A stretch of 60,743 nt of DNA from an uncultured Granulosicoccaceae bacterium (GCA_937981955.1 CALJNA010000067.1:1-60743); one strand, 5' to 3'; positions 17,356-26,910 are shown, numbered from the stretch's first letter. The notes: a model not told the origin generated them from the letters alone. Translations and numbers: made by a program.

Positions 17356-20300
17356 TCATCCGACTATTCGTGTACCTGGCATTGGCGGCGTCCATTATAT
17401 CCATGGGTAATTTGCCTGTGTTTGCCGCGGAAAAAAGCGAAGAAGAATGTAAGTCAGAAGATTGTGAAAAGCCTGCGCCTTATGTTCTGCGCATAATAAA
17501 GTCTGGCGAGGGTACCCCTCGATCGACTAATAAAACCGACAAAGGAAAACAGGATAACCGACGAGTCGATGTTACGTTAACACGTAAAGTTCCTGTTGAT
17601 AAAGTCAAAACGGAAAACCGGCGCGCATTGTTCGGAACCGGTGGAGCCGTGTGGATATCGAAAGACCCCACATCGCTTGATCGTATTCTCACTATCAAAA
17701 CGGCTGCGACCGTTGCTGTGCAAGAGGGTGAAATTAGTTCTCCGATTTCATTCGAAGCCGAGTCGAACTACACCCACTTTATAGATCAGCTTGACTTGCT
17801 TATCTGGCCAGCCGACGCTACTCAACTGACAAATCCGATGTTAGTTGCACCACTGAATGCATCGTTGGAACAACAAAGTTGGGAGTGGGATGCAGCAGTC
17901 GACAATCTGGAACTGAAGCCCGGACTTGAAATACAGTATGCGCTACGAGCGACCGACGGTAAGGGACGTATTGATCAGACCGTCAGGCAGTCCTTAAGTT
18001 TTATTCAGGCTGATAAGGATACTCAAGACATTGCGACGGTGCCGGACCTGTCAGTCTTGGAGAACACCGAAACTACAGATGGTCAGTATGTAGAACTGGA
18101 ACGCGAGTCCATACCGATTAAAGGAAGTAAAGTTCGAGTACTTGGTCAGGACCTTAAGCCCAGCAGCCAGGTCACTATCAATGAACAACAGGTTGTTGTA
18201 GATAAGGATGGTCGCTTTGGGCTGGAGTATTTGTTGCCAGAAGGCGAACACAGTTTTAACGTCAGGGTGTTGGATGATGAAGATCAGATACTGGAAAAGC
18301 AGCTGAATATTGATTTGGATAGTGACTACTTTTTCATGGTTGCGTTGGCTGATGTAACGGCCGGCAAGAACAAGGTCAGTGGTTCACTTGAACCATTGGC
18401 GGTAGATGAGCATCATTATGGTGGTGACATATTTGTCGATGGGCGTCTGGCTTTCTATTTGAAGGGAAAGGTGCGTGGAAAATACCTTATAACCGCGCAA
18501 ATGGATACCGGGACCGAGAATATTGAAAATCTGTTCGACGATTTCCATCGCAAAGATTCTCAAAGTGTTTTCCGACGACTGGATCCGGACCAGTACTACC
18601 CGGTCTATGGTGATGATTCACAGCTAACGGATGACACTGACAGTCAAGGCAAGCTTTATGTTCGTGTTGACTGGGACCGTTCAAGACTGCTGTGGGGCAA
18701 CTTCAACACCAATTTTACCGGAACCGAGTTTGCGCCATTCAATCGTAGTCTTTATGGTGCTCAGCTCTTACACAATAGTACGATCGATACCAGCCTCGGT
18801 GATGCCACACACAGCCTTAATATTTTTGCATCAAAAGCGCAAAGTCTGTTTCGCCATAACGAATTTCTTGGAACAGGTGGTAGTCTCTACTATTTGCGCG
18901 ACACCGATATAGTCGCTGGGTCGGAAAAAGTCTGGGTAGAAGTACGACAGTCCGGAACTGAACGTGTCGTACAAAAGGTACCGCTTGTTGCCGGGCGTGA
19001 CTACGACATAGACGATTTTCAAGGCCGCTTAATCTTACGCCGGCCTTTACTAAGTGTGGCCGCGCAGGGTGGTCCTTCGATTATTCGTGATGAGCCGCTT
19101 GCAGGCAACCAGACCTTTCTTATCGTCGATTATGAATACAGCCCAGCGAATCTTGAATTTGATGACGCCAGTGCAGGTGTACGAGCAAAGAAATGGCTTG
19201 GAGATCACTTAGGCGTAGGTGCTACCTGGGCACATGAGCAGCGCGCTGGTGCTGACTACGATATCAAAGGCACCGATGTTACTTTAAAAAGGTCTGATCA
19301 AACATTTATCAAAGGCGAGTTTGCACAATCTGAATCATCTCAGACGTCGGGTAGTTTCATCTCCGACGACGGTGGATTGAGTTTTTCACCGTTCGTCAGT
19401 AATACCGCTCAAACAAAAGGCAGTGCCTTTGGCATTGAAGCCCGTGCGTCACTGACCGACTTTAAGCCGGCCAGCCGACAGCTTGAAGTAGGTCTTTGGA
19501 CCAAAAGGCAAGAAGCCGGATTTTCTACCGCCAATACTGATGTTGGTGTTGAAACGACGGACATAGGTCTGGAAGCGGTTTCACGACCCAGTGACCGTTT
19601 TGCATTGTATGGGCGAGCCAATCGATTGCACAGAAAAAACGAATCTACCGAGATGAGTTTGTCAGGGCAAGTCGATTTTATTTACTCCGACAGGATTACT
19701 GTATCTGGTGAATTACGTAACACGCGAGAGGAGAATCACGCGGCCAATACTAATGGTGAATCTGCATTGGTTGCTGGAAAAGTGTCTGTTGATGCCACCA
19801 GTAATCTTAATGTCTACGGGTTGCAACAAATCACTGTTAAGCATAGCGGCACCGAGTCAAAGAATAATTCAGCGACAATTGGTGCACGATATTCTGCCAG
19901 CAATAGGTTGAGCCTGACAGGTGAAGTGAGCGCTGGAGACCGTGGCAACAGTGCGCTGCTAGGTACTGAAGTTAACTTGAGTGATACATACAGTGTATAC
20001 ACCAATTACACCTATTCATTTAATCGCGACAGGGTCGAGAAGAATTCCTTTGTACTGGGGCAACGAAAAACGCTAAGTAGTCAACTAAAAGTGTATTCAG
20101 AGCATCAGTTCACTGATGAAGACAATCGGAATGGCTATGCCCATACCGTTGGTCTGGATCAACAATTTACCCAGTACACTTCTGCCAGTCTGTCGGCTCA
20201 GAGGGCTGCTGTGGAAAATGACGACGGGACTAACACTGAACGCAACACAGTGTCAGCCGGCCTGGCATATCAAAAAGATCGTACCCGTTTTAATTCAAAA

Positions 20301-20954
20301 CTTGAGTATCGATGGGACGAGGGTGTTGGTATTGATACGCGTCAGTGGGTTACGACAAACCGATTTGAGTATCGTAAGACGCCATCGTTTCGTTGGCAGG
20401 GAAAGCTGAATGCATCGATAACTGATGATCAACTCGGTACAGACGATGCGCGTTTTGTGGAAGCAGGAATTGGTTTTGCGCTACGACCTGTGAAAAATGA
20501 CAGGCTTAATATGCTTGGACGTTTAACGTATTTGAACGATCTGCAACCATTGTCGCAAAGCAGTGATGCTGATCAGCGCTCTCTTATCGCCAGTATCGAA
20601 GGACTTTATGATGTTACTCGTCGCTGGAGTACCGGGGCCAAATTCGCGCATCGAAGCAGCGAAATTCGCTTACAGAGAAACACCGGCGCCTGGATTGATA
20701 ACGATGCGAGTCTTATTTCGGCTCGACTGCGTTACAAAGCGCCATTTGGTGTCGATGCAACCGGTGCTTATCATTGGCTGGGTTCAAGCGCCAGCAACGG
20801 AGATCGTCATGGTGCGCTGTTTACCATCGGTAGACGTGTAGGGGACAATTTAACTTTCTCGGTAGGATACAACTTCACGAGCTTTGATGACAACCTGGCC
20901 AACGACAGCTACGACGTAAAGGGGTGGTTCATTAACTTGATTGGTACTTACTAG
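17352..20954 (+). CDS. Large outer-membrane beta-barrel protein
   Basis: A 1,200-residue exported protein overlapping the preceding gene by 4 bp, so probably translationally coupled. The signal peptide is at 1-25 (IIRLFVYLALAASIISMGNLPVFAA). Residues about 26-330 form a soluble part with Ig/carboxypeptidase-regulatory-like strands (SKVRVLGQDLKPSSQVTINE). From about 330 to the end, alternating amphipathic strands with short turns and many aromatic ends indicate a beta-barrel, and the last residues (FINLIGTY) finish in Tyr. A distinctive segment reads YYLRDTDIVAGSEKVWVEVR, then DYDIDDFQGRLILRRPL; similar GSEKV and DYxIDxxxGR motifs recur in very large outer-membrane channels, from memory only. 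There is no TonB box I can identify. It may be a secretion or assembly platform for the three upstream proteins, or an anchoring porin. Confidence 0.8.
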   Translation: MIIRLFVYLALAASIISMGNLPVFAAEKSEEECKSEDCEKPAPYVLRIIKSGEGTPRSTNKTDKGKQDNRRVDVTLTRKVPVDKVKTENRRALFGTGGAVWISKDPTSLDRILTIKTAATVAVQEGEISSPISFEAESNYTHFIDQLDLLIWPADATQLTNPMLVAPLNASLEQQSWEWDAAVDNLELKPGLEIQYALRATDGKGRIDQTVRQSLSFIQADKDTQDIATVPDLSVLENTETTDGQYVELERESIPIKGSKVRVLGQDLKPSSQVTINEQQVVVDKDGRFGLEYLLPEGEHSFNVRVLDDEDQILEKQLNIDLDSDYFFMVALADVTAGKNKVSGSLEPLAVDEHHYGGDIFVDGRLAFYLKGKVRGKYLITAQMDTGTENIENLFDDFHRKDSQSVFRRLDPDQYYPVYGDDSQLTDDTDSQGKLYVRVDWDRSRLLWGNFNTNFTGTEFAPFNRSLYGAQLLHNSTIDTSLGDATHSLNIFASKAQSLFRHNEFLGTGGSLYYLRDTDIVAGSEKVWVEVRQSGTERVVQKVPLVAGRDYDIDDFQGRLILRRPLLSVAAQGGPSIIRDEPLAGNQTFLIVDYEYSPANLEFDDASAGVRAKKWLGDHLGVGATWAHEQRAGADYDIKGTDVTLKRSDQTFIKGEFAQSESSQTSGSFISDDGGLSFSPFVSNTAQTKGSAFGIEARASLTDFKPASRQLEVGLWTKRQEAGFSTANTDVGVETTDIGLEAVSRPSDRFALYGRANRLHRKNESTEMSLSGQVDFIYSDRITVSGELRNTREENHAANTNGESALVAGKVSVDATSNLNVYGLQQITVKHSGTESKNNSATIGARYSASNRLSLTGEVSAGDRGNSALLGTEVNLSDTYSVYTNYTYSFNRDRVEKNSFVLGQRKTLSSQLKVYSEHQFTDEDNRNGYAHTVGLDQQFTQYTSASLSAQRAAVENDDGTNTERNTVSAGLAYQKDRTRFNSKLEYRWDEGVGIDTRQWVTTNRFEYRKTPSFRWQGKLNASITDDQLGTDDARFVEAGIGFALRPVKNDRLNMLGRLTYLNDLQPLSQSSDADQRSLIASIEGLYDVTRRWSTGAKFAHRSSEIRLQRNTGAWIDNDASLISARLRYKAPFGVDATGAYHWLGSSASNGDRHGALFTIGRRVGDNLTFSVGYNFTSFDDNLANDSYDVKGWFINLIGTY

Positions 20955-20964
20955 AAGACGCACA

Positions 20965-22002
20965 TTATCTTGACACCACCGATGTTGACTCCCGCACAAT
21001 CAATTCGGTTTCTATAATCCTATTCTTAAATCCAGCTGCCGAACCCCGTTCACTCATTTCAACGATAGCATCTGCAGCAATTTTTCCAATACGGTTCGCC
21101 GGTAAGCGAACCGTGGTGAGCGATGGAACAATTTCTGCCGAGCCTGTGAAATCACCGATACCAACCACTGACAAATCATAAGGCAATGTTATCTGCTCTT
21201 GTTGGGCGGCATAAATTACACCGTGTGCTATGACATCATTTCCACATACTATCGCTGAGGGCTTATCCTTTCTAAGCAGGTCAATAGTGGTCTGTTTTGA
21301 CTGAGCAATATCATAAGGGCAAGTATGAATACGATGATCGGGAACAGACATGCCAGCATCTCTCATGGCTTGCAAGGCACCGGCTTTGCGGTCTCTTGCG
21401 CGATCATTGTTGTGTGTTTCCGGAAATATGAAAGCAATATCGTTGTGCCCAAGCTCGAGCAAATGTTGGGTTACCTTGTAAGCTGCCTGTGCGTTGTCAG
21501 AACCGACAAAGGGAATTACCGCATCTTTGTGATATCCCCACAGCGCTAAAACAGGAATTGATCGTATGTTGAGCATCTCTATGGCACTATCAAGATGATG
21601 GTGACCAACAATCGCAATACCATCAATGCGTCGTTCAAGCAATGATCGAATAAGCGACACTTCAAGCGTCGGGTCATAGCTATGGCTGGCCACCAGCATC
21701 GTTCGATCATGCTGTAGCAGTTGGTTTGAGAAGGCGGCAATCAGCTCACTGAAAATAGCGTTGTTTATTGTTGGTACAACCAACCCAATGGTGCCGGAAA
21801 AGCGGTTGTGCATAGCGCCGGCCATGCGATCACGAATGTAACCCAGTTCGGTCGCCGCCGCCTGAATCCTTAATTTGGTATCGGTCCGGACCATTGCTGG
21901 TGAGTTGAAAAAGCGAGACACCGTTGCCGGAGACACGCCGGCCCGTGCTGCAACATCGATAATGCCGGGCGCACCGCTTCTGGTTCTGGTTGGCCGTTTC
22001 AT
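20965..22002 (-). CDS. LacI-family transcriptional regulator
   Basis: A 345-residue one-component repressor. The N-terminus has the LacI helix-turn-helix and hinge (IIDVAARAGVSPATVSRFFNSPAMVRTDTKLRIQAAATELGY). A periplasmic-binding-protein-like effector domain follows (TIGLVVPTINNAIFSELI..., later VVGIGDFTGSAEIVPSLTTVRLPANRIG). The ligand is probably a sugar or other small metabolite and cannot be named. The gene converges on the surface cluster with only 10 bp between stops. A 224-bp gap separates it from the divergent histidine kinase. No sugar-catabolic genes adjoin it, so its target is unclear; the palindrome at 6590 is one possibility. Confidence 0.9.
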   Translation of the reverse strand: MKRPTRTRSGAPGIIDVAARAGVSPATVSRFFNSPAMVRTDTKLRIQAAATELGYIRDRMAGAMHNRFSGTIGLVVPTINNAIFSELIAAFSNQLLQHDRTMLVASHSYDPTLEVSLIRSLLERRIDGIAIVGHHHLDSAIEMLNIRSIPVLALWGYHKDAVIPFVGSDNAQAAYKVTQHLLELGHNDIAFIFPETHNNDRARDRKAGALQAMRDAGMSVPDHRIHTCPYDIAQSKQTTIDLLRKDKPSAIVCGNDVIAHGVIYAAQQEQITLPYDLSVVGIGDFTGSAEIVPSLTTVRLPANRIGKIAADAIVEMSERGSAAGFKNRIIETELIVRESTSVVSR

Positions 22003-22226
22003 TATTCGAGAATACCAGTAATAAAAACGTTTGGATTGGTAGTTTCAGAATGCCGGACAAAATTCATTTCCGTAACGAATTAACCTACGGAATATCCGGT
22101 AAAAATTCAGTGCGGTCGTTTGGTAGATTCGTTCACCGAAACGTGCTGCAGCGCCGTTTCATGAGACAAATGTGCAAACACCGAGGAAATTCGGCCAGCC
22201 GGGTCGGAATTGGCCGATAATAAGGC

Positions 22227-23630
22227 ATGAGGCTGAAATACCAACTTTTTCTAACCTTGCTTGCCGCCAGCGCCTTGCTGATCGCGTTGATGTATGCGAT
22301 CAGTAGCTGGACGTTTAGCCGTGGTTTTCTCGAATACGTCAATAAGAATGAAGCAGACCGACTGCAAAGCGTCGCAGATCAGGTTGCCGTTCGCTATGCT
22401 GAAGAAGGCAATTGGCTGTGGGTAAACAAGCAATCGGTCAGGCGTCTTACGGGGGCTCCAAGAGACAGGCGGGGCAGCGAAAACGCGCAGAGTCCGAAAT
22501 CCAGAAGAGGTCCGCCGCGCCGACACTTTATTATTGCCGATGCCTCTCGCAAACCCGTGTTCGGTGAGATCAAGGCCGACCGAACTATGCAGTGGCTGCC
22601 AATCAGCTCAGACGACGAGGTTGTCGGCTTTCTGGCAGCGCCAAAGCTTGAACGGGTCGATGGCTCGTTTGATCGTGTGTTTGAAAGTAAACAGCGAAAG
22701 ACATTTGGATTAACTGCACTGGCGATGATTTTGTTATCCGGTTTATTGTCCGTTCCACTGGCAGGGCGGATAGTTAAACCACTTCTCAAAGTCAATAAAG
22801 CAGTCGGTGAGATCAGTAGTGGAAACTATGCGCACAGAGTTGCGGCTAATCGTCGTGATGAAATAGGGGATCTGGCGGCAAATATTAATTCTCTGGGCCA
22901 TACCCTGGAACAGAATCGCGATGCGCGGCAACGCTGGATTGCCGAAATATCGCATGAGCTTAGAACACCATTGGCGGTGCTACGTGGTGAAATTGAGGCG
23001 GTGCAGGACGGTGTTCGAACCATGGACAAAACGGCGCTGGCATCGTTGCACACTGAGGTGTTGAGCTTGGGTCGTTTAATCGATGACCTGCATACACTAT
23101 CCTTATCTGATGTGGGTGCGATCAATTATCAGTTCGAACCTGTCAATCTGGCTGAATCGCTGAACCTGTTCTTTGCGAGCCACAACGACACTCTGTCCGA
23201 ACACGCAATATCGCTGAATCTCGATCTGGCATCCGGAGATGGTCAGTTTCTCGCTGACGCGCAGCGAATGGAGCAGCTGTTTTCGAACTTACTGCAAAAT
23301 ACCTGTCGGTACACAGACGAGGGTGGAAGCCTGTATGTCTGTTTGAGTCAGTCAAATGCAACTGAGTCAGACACCAGTCATAGTCGTCTGCATGTGATCG
23401 ACTGGTATGACTCATCGCCTGGTGTGGAAGACGTTGCGCTTTCAAAGCTCTTTGATCCTTTGTACCGCACGGAAATGTCGCGCAATCGTGAGTTTGGTGG
23501 TGCCGGGCTCGGGCTAGCTATTGTCAAACGTATTGTTGAAGCTCATCAGGGCAATATTTCTGCCTCTCACTCAAGTGTTGGTGGGCTGCATATCCGAATT
23601 GAATTACCTGTTCTCGAGGGGAGCGTATGA
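22227..23630 (+). CDS. baeS: BaeS-like sensor histidine kinase
   Basis: A 467-residue inner-membrane kinase with two transmembrane segments (about 5-27 and 158-180) bounding a periplasmic domain that carries an unusually basic stretch (PKSRRGPPRR). A HAMP domain lies at about 180-232, then the HisKA dimerisation helix with phospho-acceptor His243 in SHELRTPL, and a HATPase domain ending in FGGAGLGLAIVKRIVE. The partner regulator overlaps it by 4 bp (ATGA). In E. coli BaeSR senses envelope stress and induces spy and multidrug exporters; here the next gene encodes an EF-hand protein. The symbol is by family resemblance. Confidence 0.88.
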   Translation: MRLKYQLFLTLLAASALLIALMYAISSWTFSRGFLEYVNKNEADRLQSVADQVAVRYAEEGNWLWVNKQSVRRLTGAPRDRRGSENAQSPKSRRGPPRRHFIIADASRKPVFGEIKADRTMQWLPISSDDEVVGFLAAPKLERVDGSFDRVFESKQRKTFGLTALAMILLSGLLSVPLAGRIVKPLLKVNKAVGEISSGNYAHRVAANRRDEIGDLAANINSLGHTLEQNRDARQRWIAEISHELRTPLAVLRGEIEAVQDGVRTMDKTALASLHTEVLSLGRLIDDLHTLSLSDVGAINYQFEPVNLAESLNLFFASHNDTLSEHAISLNLDLASGDGQFLADAQRMEQLFSNLLQNTCRYTDEGGSLYVCLSQSNATESDTSHSRLHVIDWYDSSPGVEDVALSKLFDPLYRTEMSRNREFGGAGLGLAIVKRIVEAHQGNISASHSSVGGLHIRIELPVLEGSV

Positions 23631-24301
23631 CTGTCGTCGCTATCGTAGAAGATGAGCCGAAGCTTGCGGCTTTACTAAAAGATTATTTAACCAGTGATGG
23701 TTTTGATACCAGGCTTTATGACAATGGCACAGAAGCGCTTAACGGTCTGTTGCAATCGCCGGTTGACTTTGTGCTACTTGACTTGATGCTGCCGGGTACA
23801 GATGGCACTGAGATTTGTCGAGAACTTCGTAAAACGTCAAATGTACCTATTATAATGCTGACAGCAAAGGCCGATGAGATTGATCGTTTGCTCGGTTTGG
23901 AAATAGGTGCCGATGACTATATATGTAAACCATTTAGTCCAAGAGAAGTCGTTGCCAGAGTTAAAGCGGTACTGCGCCGGGCAAGTGATACGCCAGTGAA
24001 AGCAGACACCGGAACTGATTTCGAACTGAATGAAAATGCGGCCACATTAAGAATTGGTGACAAGGAATGCAGTTTGACGTCAGTTGAACTTAATCTGCTG
24101 AAAATCTTATATGACAACCCTGGTCGCATCTTCAATCGCAATCAGATTATGACCCGAATCTACAATGATAATCGCATAGTGAGTGATCGTACGATAGACA
24201 GTCACGTAAAAAAACTAAGACAGAAAATCGAAGCACTGAAACCCGAACAGCAATACATTCATTCTGTGTATGGCATCGGGTACAAATTCGAAATGGCTTA
24301 A
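23627..24301 (+). CDS. baeR: BaeR-like OmpR-family response regulator
   Basis: A 224-residue response regulator translationally coupled to the kinase. The receiver domain (1-120) has the acidic pair in VEDEPK, phospho-acceptor Asp52 in FVLLDLMLPG, and the conserved Lys in ICKPFSPREVVARV. The C-terminal winged helix (about 130-222) ends in the typical RTIDSHVKKLRQKI...YIHSVYGIGYKF. Likely targets are envelope-stress genes. The EF-hand gene 143 bp downstream is a candidate target by position only. Confidence 0.92.
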   Translation: MTVVAIVEDEPKLAALLKDYLTSDGFDTRLYDNGTEALNGLLQSPVDFVLLDLMLPGTDGTEICRELRKTSNVPIIMLTAKADEIDRLLGLEIGADDYICKPFSPREVVARVKAVLRRASDTPVKADTGTDFELNENAATLRIGDKECSLTSVELNLLKILYDNPGRIFNRNQIMTRIYNDNRIVSDRTIDSHVKKLRQKIEALKPEQQYIHSVYGIGYKFEMA

Positions 24302-24385
24302 AAAGGCGCTATTTCTCTCCCATTGCACATTAGCTCCTCAGTTTATGCACATTTGCTGAACAATTGCTGCCGATAATGATTACAC

Positions 24386-24406
24386 CTACAGCGAAACGGG
24401 CTGTAG
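24386..24406 (+). promoter_or_regulatory. Inverted repeat upstream of the EF-hand gene
   Basis: CTACAG and CTGTAG, separated by 9 nt (CGAAACGGG), lie between the baeR-like stop and the EF-hand start. It could be a weak hairpin ending the kinase-regulator transcript or a regulator binding site. There is no run of T after it that would make a classical terminator. Confidence 0.25.
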
Positions 24407-24444
24407 AGAAAACTGTTTAATCAATTTAAATAAGGGTAATAATT

Positions 24445-24921
24445 ATGAGCAAGCAATTTACAGTGAAATCTCTGGCTATCACCAGCGCAGTTGCAGCAGT
24501 ATTGGTCAGCGGCGTGGCTTTTGCCAAGGGTAATCTGACACTTTCAGACACAAATGGTGATGGTGTCATTTCAGCTGAGGAAATCACAGCAGCGAGAGAA
24601 GCAAGCAGAGCAGACATGCTGGCGCAATTCGATACAGACGGCAATGGCGAGCTTTCGCGAACCGAACGACGTGCCATGCGAGATGCGCGTTATGATGCGA
24701 TGCTACTTGAGTTCGATGCTGATGGCGATGGCGAACTGTCCCGCGATGAGAAACGTGCAGCCAAAGAAGCGCGACGTGCGTCAACCCAAACCATGCTCGA
24801 TGTTAATGGTGATGGTGAAGTATCAGCTGAGGAATCGGCTGGCTGGGAGCAAGTTAAAGAAGAGCGCGGTGGCAAGGGTGGCAAACGTGGCAAAGGCCGA
24901 CACGGTAAGAACGAAAGCTAA
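24445..24921 (+). CDS. Exported EF-hand calcium-binding protein
   Basis: A 158-residue protein with signal peptide (SLAITSAVAAVLVSGVAFA). Four EF-hand loops are visible: DTNGDGVISAEE, DTDGNGELSRTE, DADGDGELSRDE and DVNGDGEVSAEE, each with acidic positions 1, 3, 5 and a final Glu, so all four should bind calcium. The C-terminus is a flexible Gly/Lys/Arg tail (GGKGGKRGKGRHGK). It probably acts in the periplasm as a calcium buffer or structural protein. Its position behind a BaeSR-like pair suggests an envelope-stress target. A hairpin follows at 24992. Confidence 0.9.
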   Translation: MSKQFTVKSLAITSAVAAVLVSGVAFAKGNLTLSDTNGDGVISAEEITAAREASRADMLAQFDTDGNGELSRTERRAMRDARYDAMLLEFDADGDGELSRDEKRAAKEARRASTQTMLDVNGDGEVSAEESAGWEQVKEERGGKGGKRGKGRHGKNES

Positions 24922-24991
24922 CGTATCGGGTTGGTGTCACAATACGTGCCGCGGTATGGCATGCGAGGCAAGAGCGCGTGCATAGACACGG

Positions 24992-25023
24992 TAGCGGGTA
25001 GTCAGCATTTGCTCTACCCGCTA
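24992..25023 (+). terminator. Hairpin after the EF-hand gene, possible terminator
   Basis: TAGCGGGTAG pairs with CTACCCGCTA as a perfect 10-bp GC-rich stem around a 12-nt loop, 70 bp after the EF-hand stop. What follows (ATTGGTTCAC) is not a strong T tract, so it may be a weak terminator or an mRNA 3'-end stabiliser. Confidence 0.45.
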
Positions 25024-25150
25024 TTGGTTCACAATTGTTAGCTCCGCTGAGCCTGGTCGATGGCAGCTTGGAAAGTTAATCGACTACGCATCACACATAG
25101 CGCTTGAACTGGCTACAATTAGTGATAGACCACTATAGCTGGAGCTACCG

Positions 25151-25834
25151 ATGGCAAAGCGAAATCCAATTGGACGTCTTTTAAATCAAAACAAATCGCT
25201 TCTTCTTTTTGTATTTTTACTGGTTGTGTTTCGTGGTGCTATTGCAGACTGGCATCCGGTACCTACAGGCTCAATGAAACCAACCATTCTTGAAGGTGAT
25301 GTTGTACTTCAGAATAAGCTCGCTTACGATTTAAAAGTTCCATTTACCGATATCAAGCTGGCAAGCATGGGTGAGCCGCAGCGTGGTGATATTGTTGTTA
25401 TTAATTCGGCTGCCGCAGATAAGCGATTAATCAAACGCCTGATTGGTATGCCAGGTGATGAAATAGCGCTGATAAATAATCGGCTGTTCATCAATGGCTT
25501 CCCGGCCGAATATCAAATATCAACAAATCATGAATTTGCACCTGTGCGTGACAGTGATGCCGAGCAAGTTCTGTATGCTTTAGAAAGCTATGAAGGCATG
25601 CCTTCTCATGTAGTTAGCGTCAAACCTCAAAGCCGACATGAGTTTCGAGTATCCGTACCCGAGGGGCACTATTTTTTTATGGGAGACAGTCGAGACAATA
25701 GTGCTGATTCGAGATTTTATGGATCAATACCACGGGCTCAGCTGCGTGGCAAAGCCACCCACACGTTGTTATCCCTGAATATGCTGGACAAGTACAAGCC
25801 GAGATTCGAGCGGTTTTTCGCTCGTTTGCAATAA
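25151..25834 (+). CDS. lepB: Signal peptidase I
   Basis: A 227-residue type I leader peptidase. One hydrophobic N-terminal anchor (about 16-32) precedes the catalytic motif PTGSMKPT with nucleophile Ser41. The general-base Lys95 is in LIKRLIGMPGDE, and the later conserved box GHYFFMGDSRDNSADSR is complete. It cleaves Sec signal peptides at the outer face of the inner membrane. It is shorter than E. coli LepB (324 residues), having one rather than two membrane helices, which is common. A GGAG ribosome site lies 8 nt before the ATG. It is not in the usual lepA-lepB-rnc context, so a second copy may exist elsewhere. Confidence 0.93.
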   Translation: MAKRNPIGRLLNQNKSLLLFVFLLVVFRGAIADWHPVPTGSMKPTILEGDVVLQNKLAYDLKVPFTDIKLASMGEPQRGDIVVINSAAADKRLIKRLIGMPGDEIALINNRLFINGFPAEYQISTNHEFAPVRDSDAEQVLYALESYEGMPSHVVSVKPQSRHEFRVSVPEGHYFFMGDSRDNSADSRFYGSIPRAQLRGKATHTLLSLNMLDKYKPRFERFFARLQ

Positions 25835-25975
25835 TAATGGTGCTATTGAGTTAAGCGCGTTTTGCTCCTGATGAGCCTTTGTCTACTAAGACCCATTAGT
25901 AAACGCTATTAAAAATACATTCAAGCCTGATAGGTTACAATTCTGCCTGGGAAGTCTTAATCTAAGGGCGGTATT

Positions 25976-26773
25976 TTGAAACAAGCAGATCATGCTTCTG
26001 GTGATTCAACTGGTGCTCAGCCAGCCAATAGAGTAGCGATTGTTACTGGTGCTGCGCGCGGCATTGGACTCGCCACAGCACGTTTAATGTTGGCCGATGG
26101 CACTTCAGTGGTCATGGTTGATTCCGATGGCGATGAATTGAGCAAGGCGACCAGTGGCCTGAACAATGTGCTGCCGCTGAATCTTGATATATCCGACCCT
26201 GAGCAGGTTTCAAACATGGTCAGTGAGAGCCTGGCTCATTTCAAACAGATTGACTGCCTGGTGAATAACGCGGGCATCGCCGACTTTGGTCCTATTGAAA
26301 AAACGTCGTTCGCCACCTGGCGTCGCGTCATGGCAACCAACCTTGATGGTGTTTTTCTGTGCTCGCAGGCGGCTACAGGTGCGCTAAAAGAAACCCGCGG
26401 CTGTATCGTCAACATTGCCAGTATTTCCGGTCTACGTGCGTCAACGCTTCGAACTGCCTACGGCACTTCTAAGGCAGCCGTTATTCACTTAACCCAACAG
26501 CAGGCAGCAGAGCTGGGTGAATTTGGCATACGCTCTAATTGTGTTGCACCAGGTCCGGTGCGAACGAAGTTAGCCATGGCTGTCCATACGCAAGACATCA
26601 TTGATGCCTATCACGATGCCATACCGTTAAATCGCTATGGTTCAGAGGAAGAGATTGCTCAAGCCATTGTATTCTTGTGTTCAGACAAAGCTAGCTATAT
26701 TACGGGTCAGGTGCTTGCGGCCGATGGCGGATTTGAAAGTACCGGTGTCGGACTGCCGTCTTTGCGTCTTTAG
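25976..26773 (+). CDS. SDR-family NAD(P)-dependent oxidoreductase
   Basis: A 265-residue classical short-chain dehydrogenase. It has the nucleotide-binding TGAARGIG (24-31), NNAGIADFG, and catalytic Tyr162/Lys166 in YGTSK with a preceding Ser; the C-terminus has SDKASYITGQVLAADGGF. An Asp (VMVDSDGDE) after beta-2 favours NAD(H). The start is TTG at 25976. It is followed after about 137 bp by the gamma-glutamyltransferase-like gene in the same direction. The substrate cannot be assigned. Confidence 0.9.
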   Translation: MKQADHASGDSTGAQPANRVAIVTGAARGIGLATARLMLADGTSVVMVDSDGDELSKATSGLNNVLPLNLDISDPEQVSNMVSESLAHFKQIDCLVNNAGIADFGPIEKTSFATWRRVMATNLDGVFLCSQAATGALKETRGCIVNIASISGLRASTLRTAYGTSKAAVIHLTQQQAAELGEFGIRSNCVAPGPVRTKLAMAVHTQDIIDAYHDAIPLNRYGSEEEIAQAIVFLCSDKASYITGQVLAADGGFESTGVGLPSLRL

Positions 26774-26910
26774 GCCGGTGTTGTAACGGTTGTTGGTTAA
26801 ATCACGGCAGATCAATCCGCTGCTGTTTCCGAACATGTTTTGACGCTGGTCAGGTACCATCGATTTAGCGTAGTCTGTTGCTGATTTCAATTCAGAAGCA
26901 AAAAACGACA

